DNA of 64,000 bases, from the NCBI GenBank assembly GCA_963799975.1, contig CAWCZF010000006.1, positions 3,906,001-3,970,000 on the forward strand, read 5' to 3'. The translations under genes were made by a program, and so were the position numbers. Positions 31,007-40,456 of the stretch are shown one piece after another; the stretch's first letter is position 1, and each line of letters begins with the position of its first letter. The notes under the pieces were generated by a model. That model made no database searches. It was not told the origin of the DNA and worked only from the letters and a program-made list of their open reading frames with translations. Source of the DNA: Actinoallomurus sp963799975 (GTDB lineage Bacteria; Actinomycetota; Actinomycetes; Streptosporangiales; Streptosporangiaceae).

Positions 31007-33943
31007 CTAGTCGAAGGCCGCCTCGGCGAGCAGGATCGCCAGCATGGCCGGGTCGCGCAGCACCGCCTCGGCCGGCGCACGGTCGCGCCAGCGCCCGCAC
31101 GCCCACGCGGCGCCGCGCGCCAGGCCGGCCGGGCCGCTCGCGTGCACGACGCCGTCCTCGATCCACCAGGGGAGCTCCTCGCCGTCCACGACGAGCCGGT
31201 CGTGGTGGACGTAGGACTCCGGCGCCTCCGGCAGCAGCCCGCGCAGCGCCGCCGGTACGTCCCGCCGCGCGCCAGCCGACTCGATCACCCCCGGCACCTC
31301 CTCGCTGGCGAGGGTAAGGTCCAGGGCGTCCGCCGTCTCCACCGGCACGAACAGCAGCGGATGGTCCGCGAGCAGCGGCAGCAGGTCGGGGCGGTCCACG
31401 ACGATGGCGTCGCCGGCCGGCACGACCTCGGGCTCGCCCGCCACGAACGCGCGTACCCGCTCGGGCGCGTCGACGTCGAGATCGGTCTCGGCCAGCGCGG
31501 CCCACAGCTCCCGCAGCCGATCCCGGGACACCGTGCGCGCCGGGTCGGCCAGCCGGTCGAGCAACTCGCCCGCGCCGCCGGCCTCCGCGAGCAATGCTCG
31601 CAGCGTGGTGCGCACGCCGAGCGCGCGTACGATCTCTGGGTCCAGATCCGGCGGCGCGGGGTCGTACAGGCCGGTCAGGTCGCCGGGCACGCACAGCTCT
31701 CCCGGCCGCCGCCCGTCCAGGACCGGGTGCCGCCGCAGCCACCACGCGGTGTAGGAGGGCACGCTCGCCCGCCGTCCGTCGGCGAGGATGACGTGGAGCG
31801 GGTCGGTCAGCGCCGAGCGCAGCGCCGGCTCGGCGAGCAGCGCGAACGCGCCCGGCCAGTCGGCGACGAACTCCAGGTCGCGTACGGCGGTGAACTCTGG
31901 CACCACGAAGCCGTCGCCGAGCCCGGCCGCCCACTCCTCCTCGCCGTCGAGGTGCAGCTCGGGCTCGGTGAGGTCCTCGGCCCGTACGAGGGCGAAGGTC
32001 CGCAGCACCCCTGCGGCCTCCAGGGTCTCGGCGCCGTACTGGTCGATGAGCCCGGAGTCCACGATCCCGAAGGGCGCGTCGTCGGCCACGACCTCGTCGA
32101 GCGGTGCGTTCGGCAGGAGCAGCTCACCGGCCGGGTACGGCTCGCCGTCGTCGCCGGGCAGCGCCAGCTCGGCCAGCCACGACTCCTCGCCGGGCCGCAG
32201 GTGCGCGCGTGCGACGAGGGTCAGGACGGCGTGCCAGATCGGCTCCGGGTCCTCCTCGTCGTAGGACGCCGCGACCGCGGCGCGCGTGGCCGGGTCGGTG
32301 AGGACGGCGCGCGGACCGGCCTCGACCGCGCCGAGCCGGAACAGCAGCGGGTGTACGGCGTCGGGATGCACGACGCGCAGCCCGAGGGCGTCGAGCCCGG
32401 CGGGGTCGGTGACGAGCAGCCCGCGCGGGCCGCGGACCGTACGGCCGTCGGCGAGGGGCACGGGGAGCCCGGTCAGCGCGTCGCGGTCGGCGCCCTCCAG
32501 CGCGGCGTAGAGCCGCCGCCACCACGCTGGGGCGCCCGCGCCGCGGTCCAGCCCGGCGAGCGCGTCGACCACGTCGGCCACGCTCAGCCGCCGTACGCCG
32601 AGCGCGTCGATGGCCGGATGGCGTGCGGGCCAGCCGACGGGAAGCAGCCCGGGCACGACCTCGGCGAGGGCGTCCGGCAGGCCCTGCGGCCCGTCCACCA
32701 CGACGGTGTCGCGCCCGCGTACGAGGATGGTCTCCTCGCCGGGCTCGCCCGCGGGCACGGGCAGCAGCGGGGTGTCGGGGAGGCGGGCGAGGATCGCGCG
32801 GCGGAGGCGCGCGTCCAGCTCGCCCTTGGCGACCGGGCCGGGCACGAGGTCGAGCAGCCGCGGCGTGGGCGGGAACAGTTCGAGGTAGGTCTCGGCGGCG
32901 CGCTCGACCAGGAAGTCGGTCAGCGGCCCGGGCGCGACGTGCCGCCGGTCGGGCGCGAGCGGGAACGACGCGAGGAGCAGAGCGGGCAGGCCGAGGGGCT
33001 CCTCGCTCGGCGTCGGCGCGTGCACGACGGCCGGTACGCCCTCGATCGGCTCGTCGGTGATCGCCCACCGCACCTGCCAGCCGGCGCGTTCCTCGACCGG
33101 CCGGTCGGCGAGCAGCGCGGCGTCGGCCTGCCCGTGCGCCTCGGCGGTCCACCAGGTGCGGCCGTTGATCGTCACCGAGCCGGCGCCGGTGTGCGCCCAG
33201 TCCGCGGTCAGCGTGCGCGACTCACGGCCCGTGTCGACGACGATCTCGGTCAGCGCGGGGAGGGCGAGCAGGAGCGCCGGGCCGGCCTCTTCGAGCAGCC
33301 GGCGTACGAGCGCCTCCGCGGCGTCGTCGCGCAGCGGCAGGCGTACGCCGGTGTCGAAGCCGCCGGGGATGCCGGAACAGAGGTCGCCGCCGTCCGGCGA
33401 GACCGGGGGCACGCAGGGGAACGGGAGGCGGAGCACCGGCACGTCGCCGCCGCGGCGGCCCAGCTCATCGGCCAGCGCGGGGATCGCGGCTACCGCGGCG
33501 CGGGTGCCGGCCGCCGACCACTGGACGCCGGCCACCTCGGCGGGGCCGCCGCCGGGAACGCGGGAGGCGATGGACGGCTCGTCGCTGACCGCCACCACGG
33601 CGGCGAAGCCGACGCCGAACCGGCCGGCCGAGGCCGTCTCGTCGCGCTTGGCCGAGGCGCGGAGCGTGCTCAGCGCCTCGACGCCGGCGGCGTCGAGGGG
33701 CGCGCCCGTGTTGGCGGCGGTCAGCACGCCGTCGCGAAGGGTGAAGCGGATCCGGCCCGGGACGCCGGCGCGCGCGGCCGCGTCCGCGGCGTTCTGCGCC
33801 AGCTCGACGATCACACGGTCGCGGTAGCCGCCGCGCGCGTGGTCCTCCTCGGTGTTCGCGTCCTCGCGGAAGCGCGCCGGAGACGCCGTCCACGCCGCCA
33901 GCACCCGCTCGCGGATCGCGGCGGTGTCGTACGGGTCGTCCAT
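31007..33943 (-). CDS. sacsin N-terminal ATPase-like protein (GHKL family)
   Basis: 978 residues. The N-terminal 220 residues form a Hsp90/sacsin-type GHKL ATPase: N-box V-I-V-E-L-A-Q-N-A-A-D-A near 45, G1 N-T-G-A-P-L-D near 79 and G2 G-R-F-G-V-G-F-A-A-V near 108, preceded by R-F-R-E-D-A-N-T-E-E-D-H. The remaining 750 residues are Leu/Asp-rich, with no motif I can name; the sacsin fold, if present, is divergent. Sacsin-like bacterial proteins are thought to be chaperones or to act in defence systems, but this one has no nuclease or helicase partner. DUF3027 is its upstream neighbour. Confidence 0.8.
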   Translation of the reverse strand: MDDPYDTAAIRERVLAAWTASPARFREDANTEEDHARGGYRDRVIVELAQNAADAAARAGVPGRIRFTLRDGVLTAANTGAPLDAAGVEALSTLRASAKRDETASAGRFGVGFAAVVAVSDEPSIASRVPGGGPAEVAGVQWSAAGTRAAVAAIPALADELGRRGGDVPVLRLPFPCVPPVSPDGGDLCSGIPGGFDTGVRLPLRDDAAEALVRRLLEEAGPALLLALPALTEIVVDTGRESRTLTADWAHTGAGSVTINGRTWWTAEAHGQADAALLADRPVEERAGWQVRWAITDEPIEGVPAVVHAPTPSEEPLGLPALLLASFPLAPDRRHVAPGPLTDFLVERAAETYLELFPPTPRLLDLVPGPVAKGELDARLRRAILARLPDTPLLPVPAGEPGEETILVRGRDTVVVDGPQGLPDALAEVVPGLLPVGWPARHPAIDALGVRRLSVADVVDALAGLDRGAGAPAWWRRLYAALEGADRDALTGLPVPLADGRTVRGPRGLLVTDPAGLDALGLRVVHPDAVHPLLFRLGAVEAGPRAVLTDPATRAAVAASYDEEDPEPIWHAVLTLVARAHLRPGEESWLAELALPGDDGEPYPAGELLLPNAPLDEVVADDAPFGIVDSGLIDQYGAETLEAAGVLRTFALVRAEDLTEPELHLDGEEEWAAGLGDGFVVPEFTAVRDLEFVADWPGAFALLAEPALRSALTDPLHVILADGRRASVPSYTAWWLRRHPVLDGRRPGELCVPGDLTGLYDPAPPDLDPEIVRALGVRTTLRALLAEAGGAGELLDRLADPARTVSRDRLRELWAALAETDLDVDAPERVRAFVAGEPEVVPAGDAIVVDRPDLLPLLADHPLLFVPVETADALDLTLASEEVPGVIESAGARRDVPAALRGLLPEAPESYVHHDRLVVDGEELPWWIEDGVVHASGPAGLARGAAWACGRWRDRAPAEAVLRDPAMLAILLAEAAFD

Positions 33944-33998
33944 CGCCCACCCTTCACCGGCCGGGCGGCACCGATGCCGCCTGACACCTCACAGAGCA

Positions 33999-34015
33999 GC
34001 CCCGCCTCGCGGGGC
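33999..34015 (-). terminator. hairpin terminator after DUF3027
   Basis: GCCCCGC / GCGGGGC with CTC loop, 8 nt beyond the DUF3027 stop on the minus strand and before the sacsin-like gene. Confidence 0.5.
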
Positions 34016-34022
34016 AGGCCGG

Positions 34023-34838
34023 TCAGCTGTGGCCGAGGGCCTCCTCGTCGGTCAGCGCCGCGGACGGCATGACGTCATAGCCCAGCTCGTCCACGATGGG
34101 CGGCCCCGACTCGGTCGCGGCCGGCAGGACGACCGCCTCCGAGTGCGCGCCGCAGCCATGGTCCAGCGACACGACCTTGCCATCGTCGGGCGCGTACTCG
34201 TTGGCGCACGCGCCGAACACCTGCCGCAGCGAGCCGGCCAGCGGCACGAAGAAGGCGCAGGTGGCGCAGTGCGCCGGCGCGGAGCGCGCCATCGGCGCCG
34301 CCGGGCCCGCGTCGCCGGTGTGCCAGCGCGTCGCGGCCTCGTCGCGGCCCTCGGCGGACAGGACACGCTGGCGGCCGAGGCCGAGCTCCCAGAAGAGCTC
34401 CTCGTCGGCCTCGCCGGCGGTGTCGGTGAACCCGGGCGCGAGCCGCGGGTCGTCGGCCTGCGTGGGCAGCAGGTCGCCGGGGCCCAGGTCGCCCGGCCGC
34501 AGCCGGTCGCTCCACGGGACCCAGGCGGGCGAGAGCATGGCGTCGTCGCCGGGGAGCAGCACGCTCTCACTCACCGTGACGTTCTTGGCGCGCGAGGCGC
34601 GCACCACCGAGACCGCCCAGCGCCACCCGTGGTAGGCCGGGTCCAAGCAGGCGAAGTAGTGGGTGACCACCCGCTCGGCCTCGGGCAGCAGGCCGAGGTG
34701 CTCGCCGACGTATTCGGGCAGCGAAGTCTCCTCGGCCGCGGCGCGGGCCAGGTCGACGGCCGCCGCGGCGGCGGCGTCGACCACGGGCGTACGTGTCCGC
34801 CGAGAGGCGGCCGGGCTGCTGGAACGCACTGGACTCAC
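34023..34838 (-). CDS. DUF3027 protein
   Basis: 271 residues from the GTG at 34838. It contains the DUF3027 stretch V-T-H-Y-F-A-C-L-D-P-A-Y-H-G-W-R-W-A-V-S near 62 and the Cys/His-containing C-A-T-C-A-F-F-V-P-L near 190, then F-G-A-C-A-N-E and H-G-C-G-A-H-S-E, four Cys with His that could bind a metal. Function unknown; the family is confined to actinobacteria. Divergent from an MFS gene with 59 bp between. Confidence 0.88.
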   Translation of the reverse strand: MSPVRSSSPAASRRTRTPVVDAAAAAAVDLARAAAEETSLPEYVGEHLGLLPEAERVVTHYFACLDPAYHGWRWAVSVVRASRAKNVTVSESVLLPGDDAMLSPAWVPWSDRLRPGDLGPGDLLPTQADDPRLAPGFTDTAGEADEELFWELGLGRQRVLSAEGRDEAATRWHTGDAGPAAPMARSAPAHCATCAFFVPLAGSLRQVFGACANEYAPDDGKVVSLDHGCGAHSEAVVLPAATESGPPIVDELGYDVMPSAALTDEEALGHS

Positions 34839-34897
34839 ATAAATGATTGTCGCCCATACAGGGGCATGGGTTTGCCCCGAAGAGGCAGACTTACGCT

Positions 34898-36298
34898 ATG
34901 ACTTTGCGGGCACGCACGGGCAACGCCGGGCGGGCGATTCGCGCGGTGACACAGAGTGTTGGCCGTGTGACACGCCGGGCCACCCACGCGGGTGAGGCGG
35001 GACGTACGGGCCTGGGCAGCCTGATCGAGCTGGGTGCGGTGAACTCCGCGGGCGACGCGTTCATCGCGGTGGCGCTGGCCGGCACGATGTTCTTCAATCT
35101 CGACGTCAAGCAGGCACAGGGCCAGGTAGCCCTTTACCTGCTCGTCACGATGGCGCCGTTCGCGCTGGTCGCGCCGCTGATCGGGCCCGCGCTCGACCAC
35201 ATGCGCCACGTGCGGCGCATCGCCATCGCCGGCACGATGCTCGCCCGCGCGCTGCTCTGCTGGGGCATGGCCGGCGCCGTGCTCAACAAGGACCCGGTGA
35301 CGCTGCTGCCGGCCGCGTTCGGTGCGCTCGTGCTCTCCAAGGCGTTCGGGGTCTCCCGCAGCGCGGTGACTCCGCGCGTGCTGCCCGAAGGTCTCAATCT
35401 TGTCACGGCGAACGCCCGCGCCTCTTTCGGCGGGCTCGTCGCCGCCTCGATCGCGGCGCCGCTCGGCGCCGGGCTGGTCGCGCTCACCAACGCGGGCTGG
35501 TCGCTGCGGGTCGCCACGGTCGTCTTCATCGTGGGCACGATTCTGGGGTTCCGGCTGCCGGCCCACGTCGACACGCCCGAGACCGCGCCGGACCCCGGCA
35601 CCCTCCCCGAGCCCGAGGCCGCGCGCGTACGCGGCGAGGGCCGCTGGCGCACCCTGCTGCGCGTCGGCCCGGTGGTCGGCGAGGCCATGCGCGCCAACGC
35701 GGCGCTGCGCTTCCTGTCCGGGTTCCTGATCCTCTACCTGGCGTTCCTGCTGCGGACCAAGGGCTTCATCCATCCCGTCTCGCCGAACATCGCCTTGGGC
35801 CTGCTGGCCGCCTCGGCGGGCCTCGGCGGGCTCGTCGGCACGGCGCTGGGCGCGCTGCTGCGGGCGCGCGCGCCGCTGGGCATCGTGTTCGGCGTGCTCG
35901 CCATCGCGACGGTCACGGTCGCGGTGTGCGCGTTGTTCTTCGGGCTGATCGCGGCGCTGGCGGTCGCCTTCGTCGGCGCGCTGGGCCAGTCGCTGGGCAA
36001 GCTCGGGCTCGACGCGATCGTGCAGCGGGAGATCGGCGAGGAGGTGCGGTCCTCGACGTTCGCGGTGTCAGAGACCATCCACCAGCTCGTCTGGGTCCTC
36101 GGCGGGCTGGTCGGGCTCGGCATGTCGATCGTCGCCTCGAACGGCCATGTCGCACTGGCGATCGTCGCCGCGGGCCTGGCCATCACGCTGGCCGGGCTGG
36201 TCTACCGCCGCGCGGCCCGCCACGCCGCCCGCCGCCGCCGCGGCAGGAGCCGGGGGCGTGCGGAGGGCGAGCCGAGCGTGGCGGACACGGCCGCCTGA
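34898..36298 (+). CDS. MFS transporter
   Basis: 466 residues from the ATG at 34898 (a TTG at 34904 fits the TACGCT hexamer at 34892-34897 at 6 nt and is an alternative). About 12 helices after a basic N-terminus of 45 residues. Sequence S-L-I-E-L-G-A-V-N-S-A-G-D-A opens helix 1. A Pro/Glu-rich cytoplasmic loop lies in the centre, and the tail is a very basic A-A-R-H-A-A-R-R-R-R-G-R-S-R. Substrate unknown. The dyad GGGGCA-N6-TGCCCC (34861-34878) lies upstream and may be regulatory. Confidence 0.85.
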   Translation: MTLRARTGNAGRAIRAVTQSVGRVTRRATHAGEAGRTGLGSLIELGAVNSAGDAFIAVALAGTMFFNLDVKQAQGQVALYLLVTMAPFALVAPLIGPALDHMRHVRRIAIAGTMLARALLCWGMAGAVLNKDPVTLLPAAFGALVLSKAFGVSRSAVTPRVLPEGLNLVTANARASFGGLVAASIAAPLGAGLVALTNAGWSLRVATVVFIVGTILGFRLPAHVDTPETAPDPGTLPEPEAARVRGEGRWRTLLRVGPVVGEAMRANAALRFLSGFLILYLAFLLRTKGFIHPVSPNIALGLLAASAGLGGLVGTALGALLRARAPLGIVFGVLAIATVTVAVCALFFGLIAALAVAFVGALGQSLGKLGLDAIVQREIGEEVRSSTFAVSETIHQLVWVLGGLVGLGMSIVASNGHVALAIVAAGLAITLAGLVYRRAARHAARRRRGRSRGRAEGEPSVADTAA

Positions 36299-36302
36299 CG
36301 GG

Positions 36303-36689
36303 CTACTGCTGGTCGAGGTCGTCCGCGACGGCGCGCAGCACCTCGCCGATCTTCTTGGCCATCTTGCCGTCCGGCTGCTTGCCCCTGCGGTAGGTCGCGG
36401 AGACGCCATCCAGCAGTTTGATGAGGTCCTCGACGAGGATGACCATCTCGTCGGGGTCCTTGCGCTTGGACTTGACCACCGAGGGCGGCGCGTCGATCGG
36501 GCGTACGCTCAGTGCCTGCTGGCCCTTGCGCCCCTCGACCACGCCGAACTCCACGCGCTGACCGGGCTTGAGCGATTCGACCCCCGCCGGCAGCGCGGAG
36601 GAATGCACGAAGACCTCACCGCCGTCGTCGCGAGTGAGAAAGCCGAACCCTTTGTCGGCGTTGTACCACTTGACCTTGCCACTGGGCAC
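36303..36689 (-). CDS. cold-shock domain protein with C-terminal extension
   Basis: 128 residues from the GTG at 36689; GAGG lies 6 nt upstream. Residues 3-65 are a cold-shock domain with RNP1 K-G-F-G-F-L and RNP2 V-F-V-H-S-S, so it binds single-stranded RNA or DNA. The last 60 residues (K-R-K-D-P-D-E-M-V-I-L-V-E-D-L-I onwards) are helical and conserved in actinomycete relatives, unlike the 67-residue CspA at 47746. Downstream of the HAD gene (45 bp) and convergent with the MFS gene (4 bp). Confidence 0.9.
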   Translation of the reverse strand: MPSGKVKWYNADKGFGFLTRDDGGEVFVHSSALPAGVESLKPGQRVEFGVVEGRKGQQALSVRPIDAPPSVVKSKRKDPDEMVILVEDLIKLLDGVSATYRRGKQPDGKMAKKIGEVLRAVADDLDQQ

Positions 36690-36734
36690 AGGTGACCTCG
36701 TTGCTCGCTCTTGTCCGGACAGGCCATATCTAGG

Positions 36735-37358
36735 CTATTGCCTCAACGTGGGGCCTGGGTTGATCAGTTCGGTCAAAGTCTCCGGGAAAACCCGCAAATC
36801 GGGCAACACGATATCGGCTCCGTAGGCGAGGAGCGCCGCGGAGTCGTACGGGCCGGTGGCGACGCCCACACTCCGCGCGGCCGCGGCGCGCGCGGCGTCG
36901 ACGTCGGCGATGTGGTCGCCGACGTAGGCGGCGGCCGCGTGACGCCGCAGCGCCGTTCCCTTGGCGGTGCCGAACAGCGATCCGGCGACGCCGTCCACCT
37001 CCAGCCCCAGGGCGCGTACGGTCGACTCGGCGTGCCGCTGGCTCTTGGCGGTGACCACGATGACCCGCCCGCCGCGCTCGCGCACCGCTGCGACGGCCTC
37101 GGCGGCGCCGGGCATCGCTACGGTGGCGGGGACCGCGATGTCCCCGTAGAGACCGCGGTAAAGGGCGGCGGCCGCGGACACGTCGCGGGCGGGGAACCAG
37201 TACGCCAGCTCGGTCTCCAGCGGCGGCCCGAGCCGGGAGACGACGGCGGCGGTGTCGATGGCCACGCCGGTGTGGTGTGAGAGTGCGGCGAAAGTCGCGG
37301 CGATACCCTCACGGGTGTCGGCGAGTGTCAGGTCCAGATCGAAGCCAACGGTGAGCAC
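36735..37358 (-). CDS. HAD-family phosphatase
   Basis: 207 residues from the GTG at 37358. HAD motif I V-G-F-D-L-D-L-T-L-A-D-T at the very N-terminus, motif II V-V-T-A-K near 105, motif III K near 134 and motif IV Y-V-G-D-H-I-A-D-V near 148: the complete catalytic set, with a small helical cap. Closest in feel to phosphoglycolate phosphatase (Gph). TACCCT lies 7 nt upstream of the GTG, indicating a leaderless start. The substrate is unknown. Confidence 0.9.
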   Translation of the reverse strand: MLTVGFDLDLTLADTREGIAATFAALSHHTGVAIDTAAVVSRLGPPLETELAYWFPARDVSAAAALYRGLYGDIAVPATVAMPGAAEAVAAVRERGGRVIVVTAKSQRHAESTVRALGLEVDGVAGSLFGTAKGTALRRHAAAAYVGDHIADVDAARAAAARSVGVATGPYDSAALLAYGADIVLPDLRVFPETLTELINPGPTLRQ

Positions 37359-37365
37359 GGGCCCC

Positions 37366-37371
37366 AGGGTA
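37366..37371 (-). promoter_or_regulatory. -10 hexamer TACCCT of the HAD gene
   Basis: 7 nt before GTG 37358; decides this start over longer open frame to 37481. Confidence 0.4.
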
Positions 37372-37598
37372 CGTACGCCCGTGGTGCCGCGTGCCCGCGC
37401 CCTCCCGGCAGTGGCGATGCGACGGGATCCGAGTGGGAGGGCGCGGAGTCTGCGCGAAATCTGGATCGCTGGTTCTGTCACCAGCGGAACTCACATTTAA
37501 GTGAGCCCGAAACAACGGTCAACGCGATGCGGATATACCCAGTGGCGATCATCCAAACCACGCCGCCGACCGAGCGCTCCCCCTGGGTAGGAATTCAT

Positions 37599-38012
37599 AT
37601 GACGAAATGGCCGGAAGAATCAGGCAAGACCATTAAAGACCCCGAATCCGGCTCCGATCGGGAGGCGGACGAGGAGCGGAAGGGCTCTCGCGGACGGCTC
37701 CGGCACGGCAACGGCCTGCGTACGGGCCTGCGGCGCGCCGCCGACACCGCGGCGAGCCTCGTACGTGTCGTCGCGACGGTCGTTTGCGTGTTGCTCGCCC
37801 TGCACATCGCCTTCGTCGTCTTCAGCGCGAATCACGACAACGTGATCGTCCGTACCGTTAACGACTGGGCCGGCTGGTTCGCGTGGCGATTCCGCGACCT
37901 GTTCGTGCCCAAGGACCACCGTGTCGGAGTGCTCGTCAACTACGGAATCGCCGCCGTCGTCTACCTGATCGCCGGCCGCGCGGTGGCGAACCTGATCCGC
38001 CGCCTCCGCTGA
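37599..38012 (+). CDS. membrane protein, unknown function
   Basis: 137 residues from the ATG at 37599 (AGGA upstream). A charged N-terminus of about 45 residues, then helices at about 56-76 and 110-128 separated by a conserved-looking amphipathic stretch, N-D-W-A-G-W-F-A-W-R-F-R-D-L-F. Similar small proteins occur widely in actinomycetes; no function is known to me. Convergent with the acyl-CoA synthetase (19-bp gap). Confidence 0.65.
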   Translation: MTKWPEESGKTIKDPESGSDREADEERKGSRGRLRHGNGLRTGLRRAADTAASLVRVVATVVCVLLALHIAFVVFSANHDNVIVRTVNDWAGWFAWRFRDLFVPKDHRVGVLVNYGIAAVVYLIAGRAVANLIRRLR

Positions 38013-38031
38013 CCGCCCGCCCTCGGCCGTG

Positions 38032-39678
38032 CTAGGCGGTCTCGACCGTCTCCAGGCCGAGCTCCTCGATCGTCGTCTCCCGCATCCTGAACTTCTGGAT
38101 CTTGCCGGTGACCGTCATCGGGAAGCCGTCGGCGAAGCGTACATAACGCGGGATCTTGTGGTGCGCCAGCCTGCCGCGGCAGAAGTCGCGCACGCCGTCC
38201 TCGGTGAGGGCGGCGCCCGCCCGCGGTTTGACCCAGGCGCACAACTCCTCGCCGTACTTGGCGTCCGGCACCCCGATGACCTGGACGTCCTCGATGTCCG
38301 GGTGGGCGTACAGGAACTCCTCGATCTCTCGCGGGTAGAGGTTCTCCCCGCCGCGGATCACCATGTCCTTGATCCGGCCGACGATGTTGACGAACCCCTC
38401 GTCGTCCATCGTGGCCAGGTCCCCGGTGTGCATCCAGCGGGCCGCGTCGATCACCTCGGCGGTGCGCTCGGGCTCCTCCCAGTAGCCGAGCATCACCGAG
38501 TAGCCGCGGGTGCACAGCTCGCCGGGCTCGCCGCGCGCCGCGGTGAGGCCGGTCGCCGGATCGACGATCTTCACCTCGATGTGCGGGTGGACGCGGCCGA
38601 CGGTGGAGACGCGGCGGTCGAGCTCCTCGTCGTAGCGGGTCTGCGCGGACACCGGCGACGTCTCGGTCATTCCGTAACAGATGGTGACCTCGTTCATGTG
38701 CATCTCCGCGACGACCCGCTTCATCACCTCCACCGGGCAGGGCGAGCCGGCCATGATGCCGGTGCGCAGCGAGGTCAGGTCGTACTCGGCGAAGTCGGGC
38801 AGCCCCAGCTCGGCGATGAACATCGTCGGCACGCCGTAGAGCGCGGTGCAGCGCTCGGCCTGCACGGCGCGCAGGCTGGCCTTCGGGTCGAAGACCGGCG
38901 CCGGGATGACGACGCAGGCGCCGTGCGTCGTGATCGCCAGGTTGCCCAGGACCATGCCGAAGCAGTGGTAGAAGGGCACCGGCACGCACACCCGGTCGGC
39001 CTCGGAGTAGCGGCACAGCTCGCCGATGAAGAACCCGTTGTTGAGGATGTTGTGGTGCGACAGCGTCGCGCCCTTGGGGAAGCCCGTGGTGCCCGAGGTG
39101 TACTGGATGTTGATCGGGTCATCGGGCGACAGCGACGCCATCCGCTCGTCCAGGAGCGCCGGGTCCTGGCCCGCGCCCGCGGCCGGCAGCGCCTCCCACT
39201 CCTCCGAGCCGAGATAGATCACCTGGCGCAGCGCGGGCAGCTCGGCGCGTACCTCCTCGACCATGCCGCGATAGTCGCTCGTCTTGTACGCGACCTCGCT
39301 GACCAGCAGCTTCACGCCGGACTGGCGGAGTGCGAAGGTCAGCTCGTGGGTGCGGTACGCCGGGTTGACGTTGACGAGGACCGCCCCGATCTGCGCCGTG
39401 GCGTACTGGAGCAGCACCCACTCGGGGTTGTTCGGCGACCAGATGCCCACCCGGTCGCCCTTCTCGATCCCGGCCGCGATCAGCCCGCACGCGAGCGCGC
39501 GGCAGTCCTCCGCGAACTCCCGGTACGTCCAGCGGCGGCCGCTGGGCACGTCCACGACCGCCTCGCGGTCCGGGAAGGCAGCCGCGACGCGCAGGAGGTT
39601 CTGCCCGATGGTCTCGCCGAGCAGGGGGAGGTCGGAGGTTCCGTGGCTGTAGGACGGACGGGACGACTGATGGGACAT
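38032..39678 (-). CDS. AMP-binding acyl-CoA synthetase (fatty-acid-CoA ligase type)
   Basis: 548 residues from the ATG at 39678, with GAGGAG 6 nt upstream; an in-frame ATG at 39684 touches that site and is rejected. ANL superfamily: P-loop Y-T-S-G-T-T-G-F-P-K-G-A near 190, Y-G-M-T-E-T near 330, W-M-H-T-G-D-L-A near 420 and G-R-I-K-D-M-V-I-R-G-G-E-N near 437, and the final catalytic Lys in T-V-T-G-K-I-Q-K-F. It adenylates a carboxylic acid and makes the CoA thioester. Medium- or long-chain substrate is likely from similarity to FadD-like AMP ligases. Divergent from a TetR gene that probably regulates it. Confidence 0.92.
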   Translation of the reverse strand: MSHQSSRPSYSHGTSDLPLLGETIGQNLLRVAAAFPDREAVVDVPSGRRWTYREFAEDCRALACGLIAAGIEKGDRVGIWSPNNPEWVLLQYATAQIGAVLVNVNPAYRTHELTFALRQSGVKLLVSEVAYKTSDYRGMVEEVRAELPALRQVIYLGSEEWEALPAAGAGQDPALLDERMASLSPDDPINIQYTSGTTGFPKGATLSHHNILNNGFFIGELCRYSEADRVCVPVPFYHCFGMVLGNLAITTHGACVVIPAPVFDPKASLRAVQAERCTALYGVPTMFIAELGLPDFAEYDLTSLRTGIMAGSPCPVEVMKRVVAEMHMNEVTICYGMTETSPVSAQTRYDEELDRRVSTVGRVHPHIEVKIVDPATGLTAARGEPGELCTRGYSVMLGYWEEPERTAEVIDAARWMHTGDLATMDDEGFVNIVGRIKDMVIRGGENLYPREIEEFLYAHPDIEDVQVIGVPDAKYGEELCAWVKPRAGAALTEDGVRDFCRGRLAHHKIPRYVRFADGFPMTVTGKIQKFRMRETTIEELGLETVETA

Positions 39679-39803
39679 GGCCATCTCCTCGCGCGTTTCC
39701 CCGCATCCTGCCGCAGCACGCCAGATCGCGTAAGAGCCGCACGCGACAACCGACGTCAGTGACCGCTTTCATGGCCTACGCTTTCCGGGGAGGGGCACAC
39801 ACA

Positions 39804-40418
39804 ATGCAGAGATCAACGCGTGAGCGGATCGTCTCCGAGGCGCTGCGGCTGTTCGCCGAACGCGGCTACGCCGCGACGTCGGTGGCCGAGATCGAGGCCG
39901 CCTCGGGGCTGTCTCCGGGTGCGGGTGGTCTCTACCGCCACTTCCGTTCCAAGGAAGAGGTGCTCGCCGCCGCCGTGCGCGAGCACATCACCCGTACCTC
40001 CCTCCAGATCTCCTCGACCTTCCAGCGGGCCGGCGACGTACGCGACCGGCCGCTGCACGACCGGCTGCGGATGGCCGCGACCATCGGCATGGGCAAGATG
40101 CGCGAGGAGTCCGATCTGATCCGGGTGCTCTTCCGCGACCTCGACAAGTTCCCCAATCTCATCGCCGAGATGCGCGAGGGCATCGTCAACCCGCTCTATG
40201 ACATGATCTCCACCTGGCTGGCCGCCCAGCCGGAGATGGCCGCCGTCGAGGAAGACTGGGACGCCGTCGCACTGGCCCTCGGCGGTTCGATCGTCAACTA
40301 CTGGCTCGCGAGCGACGCGCTGCACGAGCCACCCCAGCGCGTCGACGAAGAGCGCTTCATCGAGGGCTGGGCCCGCCTCGCGATGGGCCTGGCCGGCCAG
40401 CCGGCCGAGACCGTCTGA
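39804..40418 (+). CDS. TetR-family regulator, acyl-CoA synthetase-linked
   Basis: 204 residues from the ATG at 39804, with GGGGAGGGG 8 nt upstream. HTH: R-S-T-R-E-R-I-V-S-E-A-L-R-L-F-A-E-R-G-Y-A-A-T-S-V then L-S-P-G-A-G-G-L-Y-R-H-F-R-S-K-E-E. The C-terminal domain has the Y-D-M-I-S-T-W-L pattern of FadR/KstR-like TetR proteins, but this is weak. Divergence from the acyl-CoA synthetase gene, with a 125-bp gap, suggests local control; I found no palindrome longer than 6 bp there. Confidence 0.9.
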   Translation: MQRSTRERIVSEALRLFAERGYAATSVAEIEAASGLSPGAGGLYRHFRSKEEVLAAAVREHITRTSLQISSTFQRAGDVRDRPLHDRLRMAATIGMGKMREESDLIRVLFRDLDKFPNLIAEMREGIVNPLYDMISTWLAAQPEMAAVEEDWDAVALALGGSIVNYWLASDALHEPPQRVDEERFIEGWARLAMGLAGQPAETV

Positions 40419-40456
40419 GGCTCACGCGCCCCCTGAGCCGGATTACCGTTGCAGGA

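Noticed and set aside
30953..34072. 1039-codon plus-strand frame
   Set aside because: Shadow of the sacsin-type ATPase gene; Arg/Gly/Val-rich with no motif.
31007..34838. Known multi-gene defence system around the GHKL ATPase
   Set aside because: No nuclease, helicase, TIR or reverse transcriptase gene accompanies it; the neighbours are housekeeping families.
34861..34878. GGGGCA-N6-TGCCCC dyad as a certain operator
   Set aside because: Six-bp GC-rich arms are easily found by chance here; mentioned only in the MFS entry.
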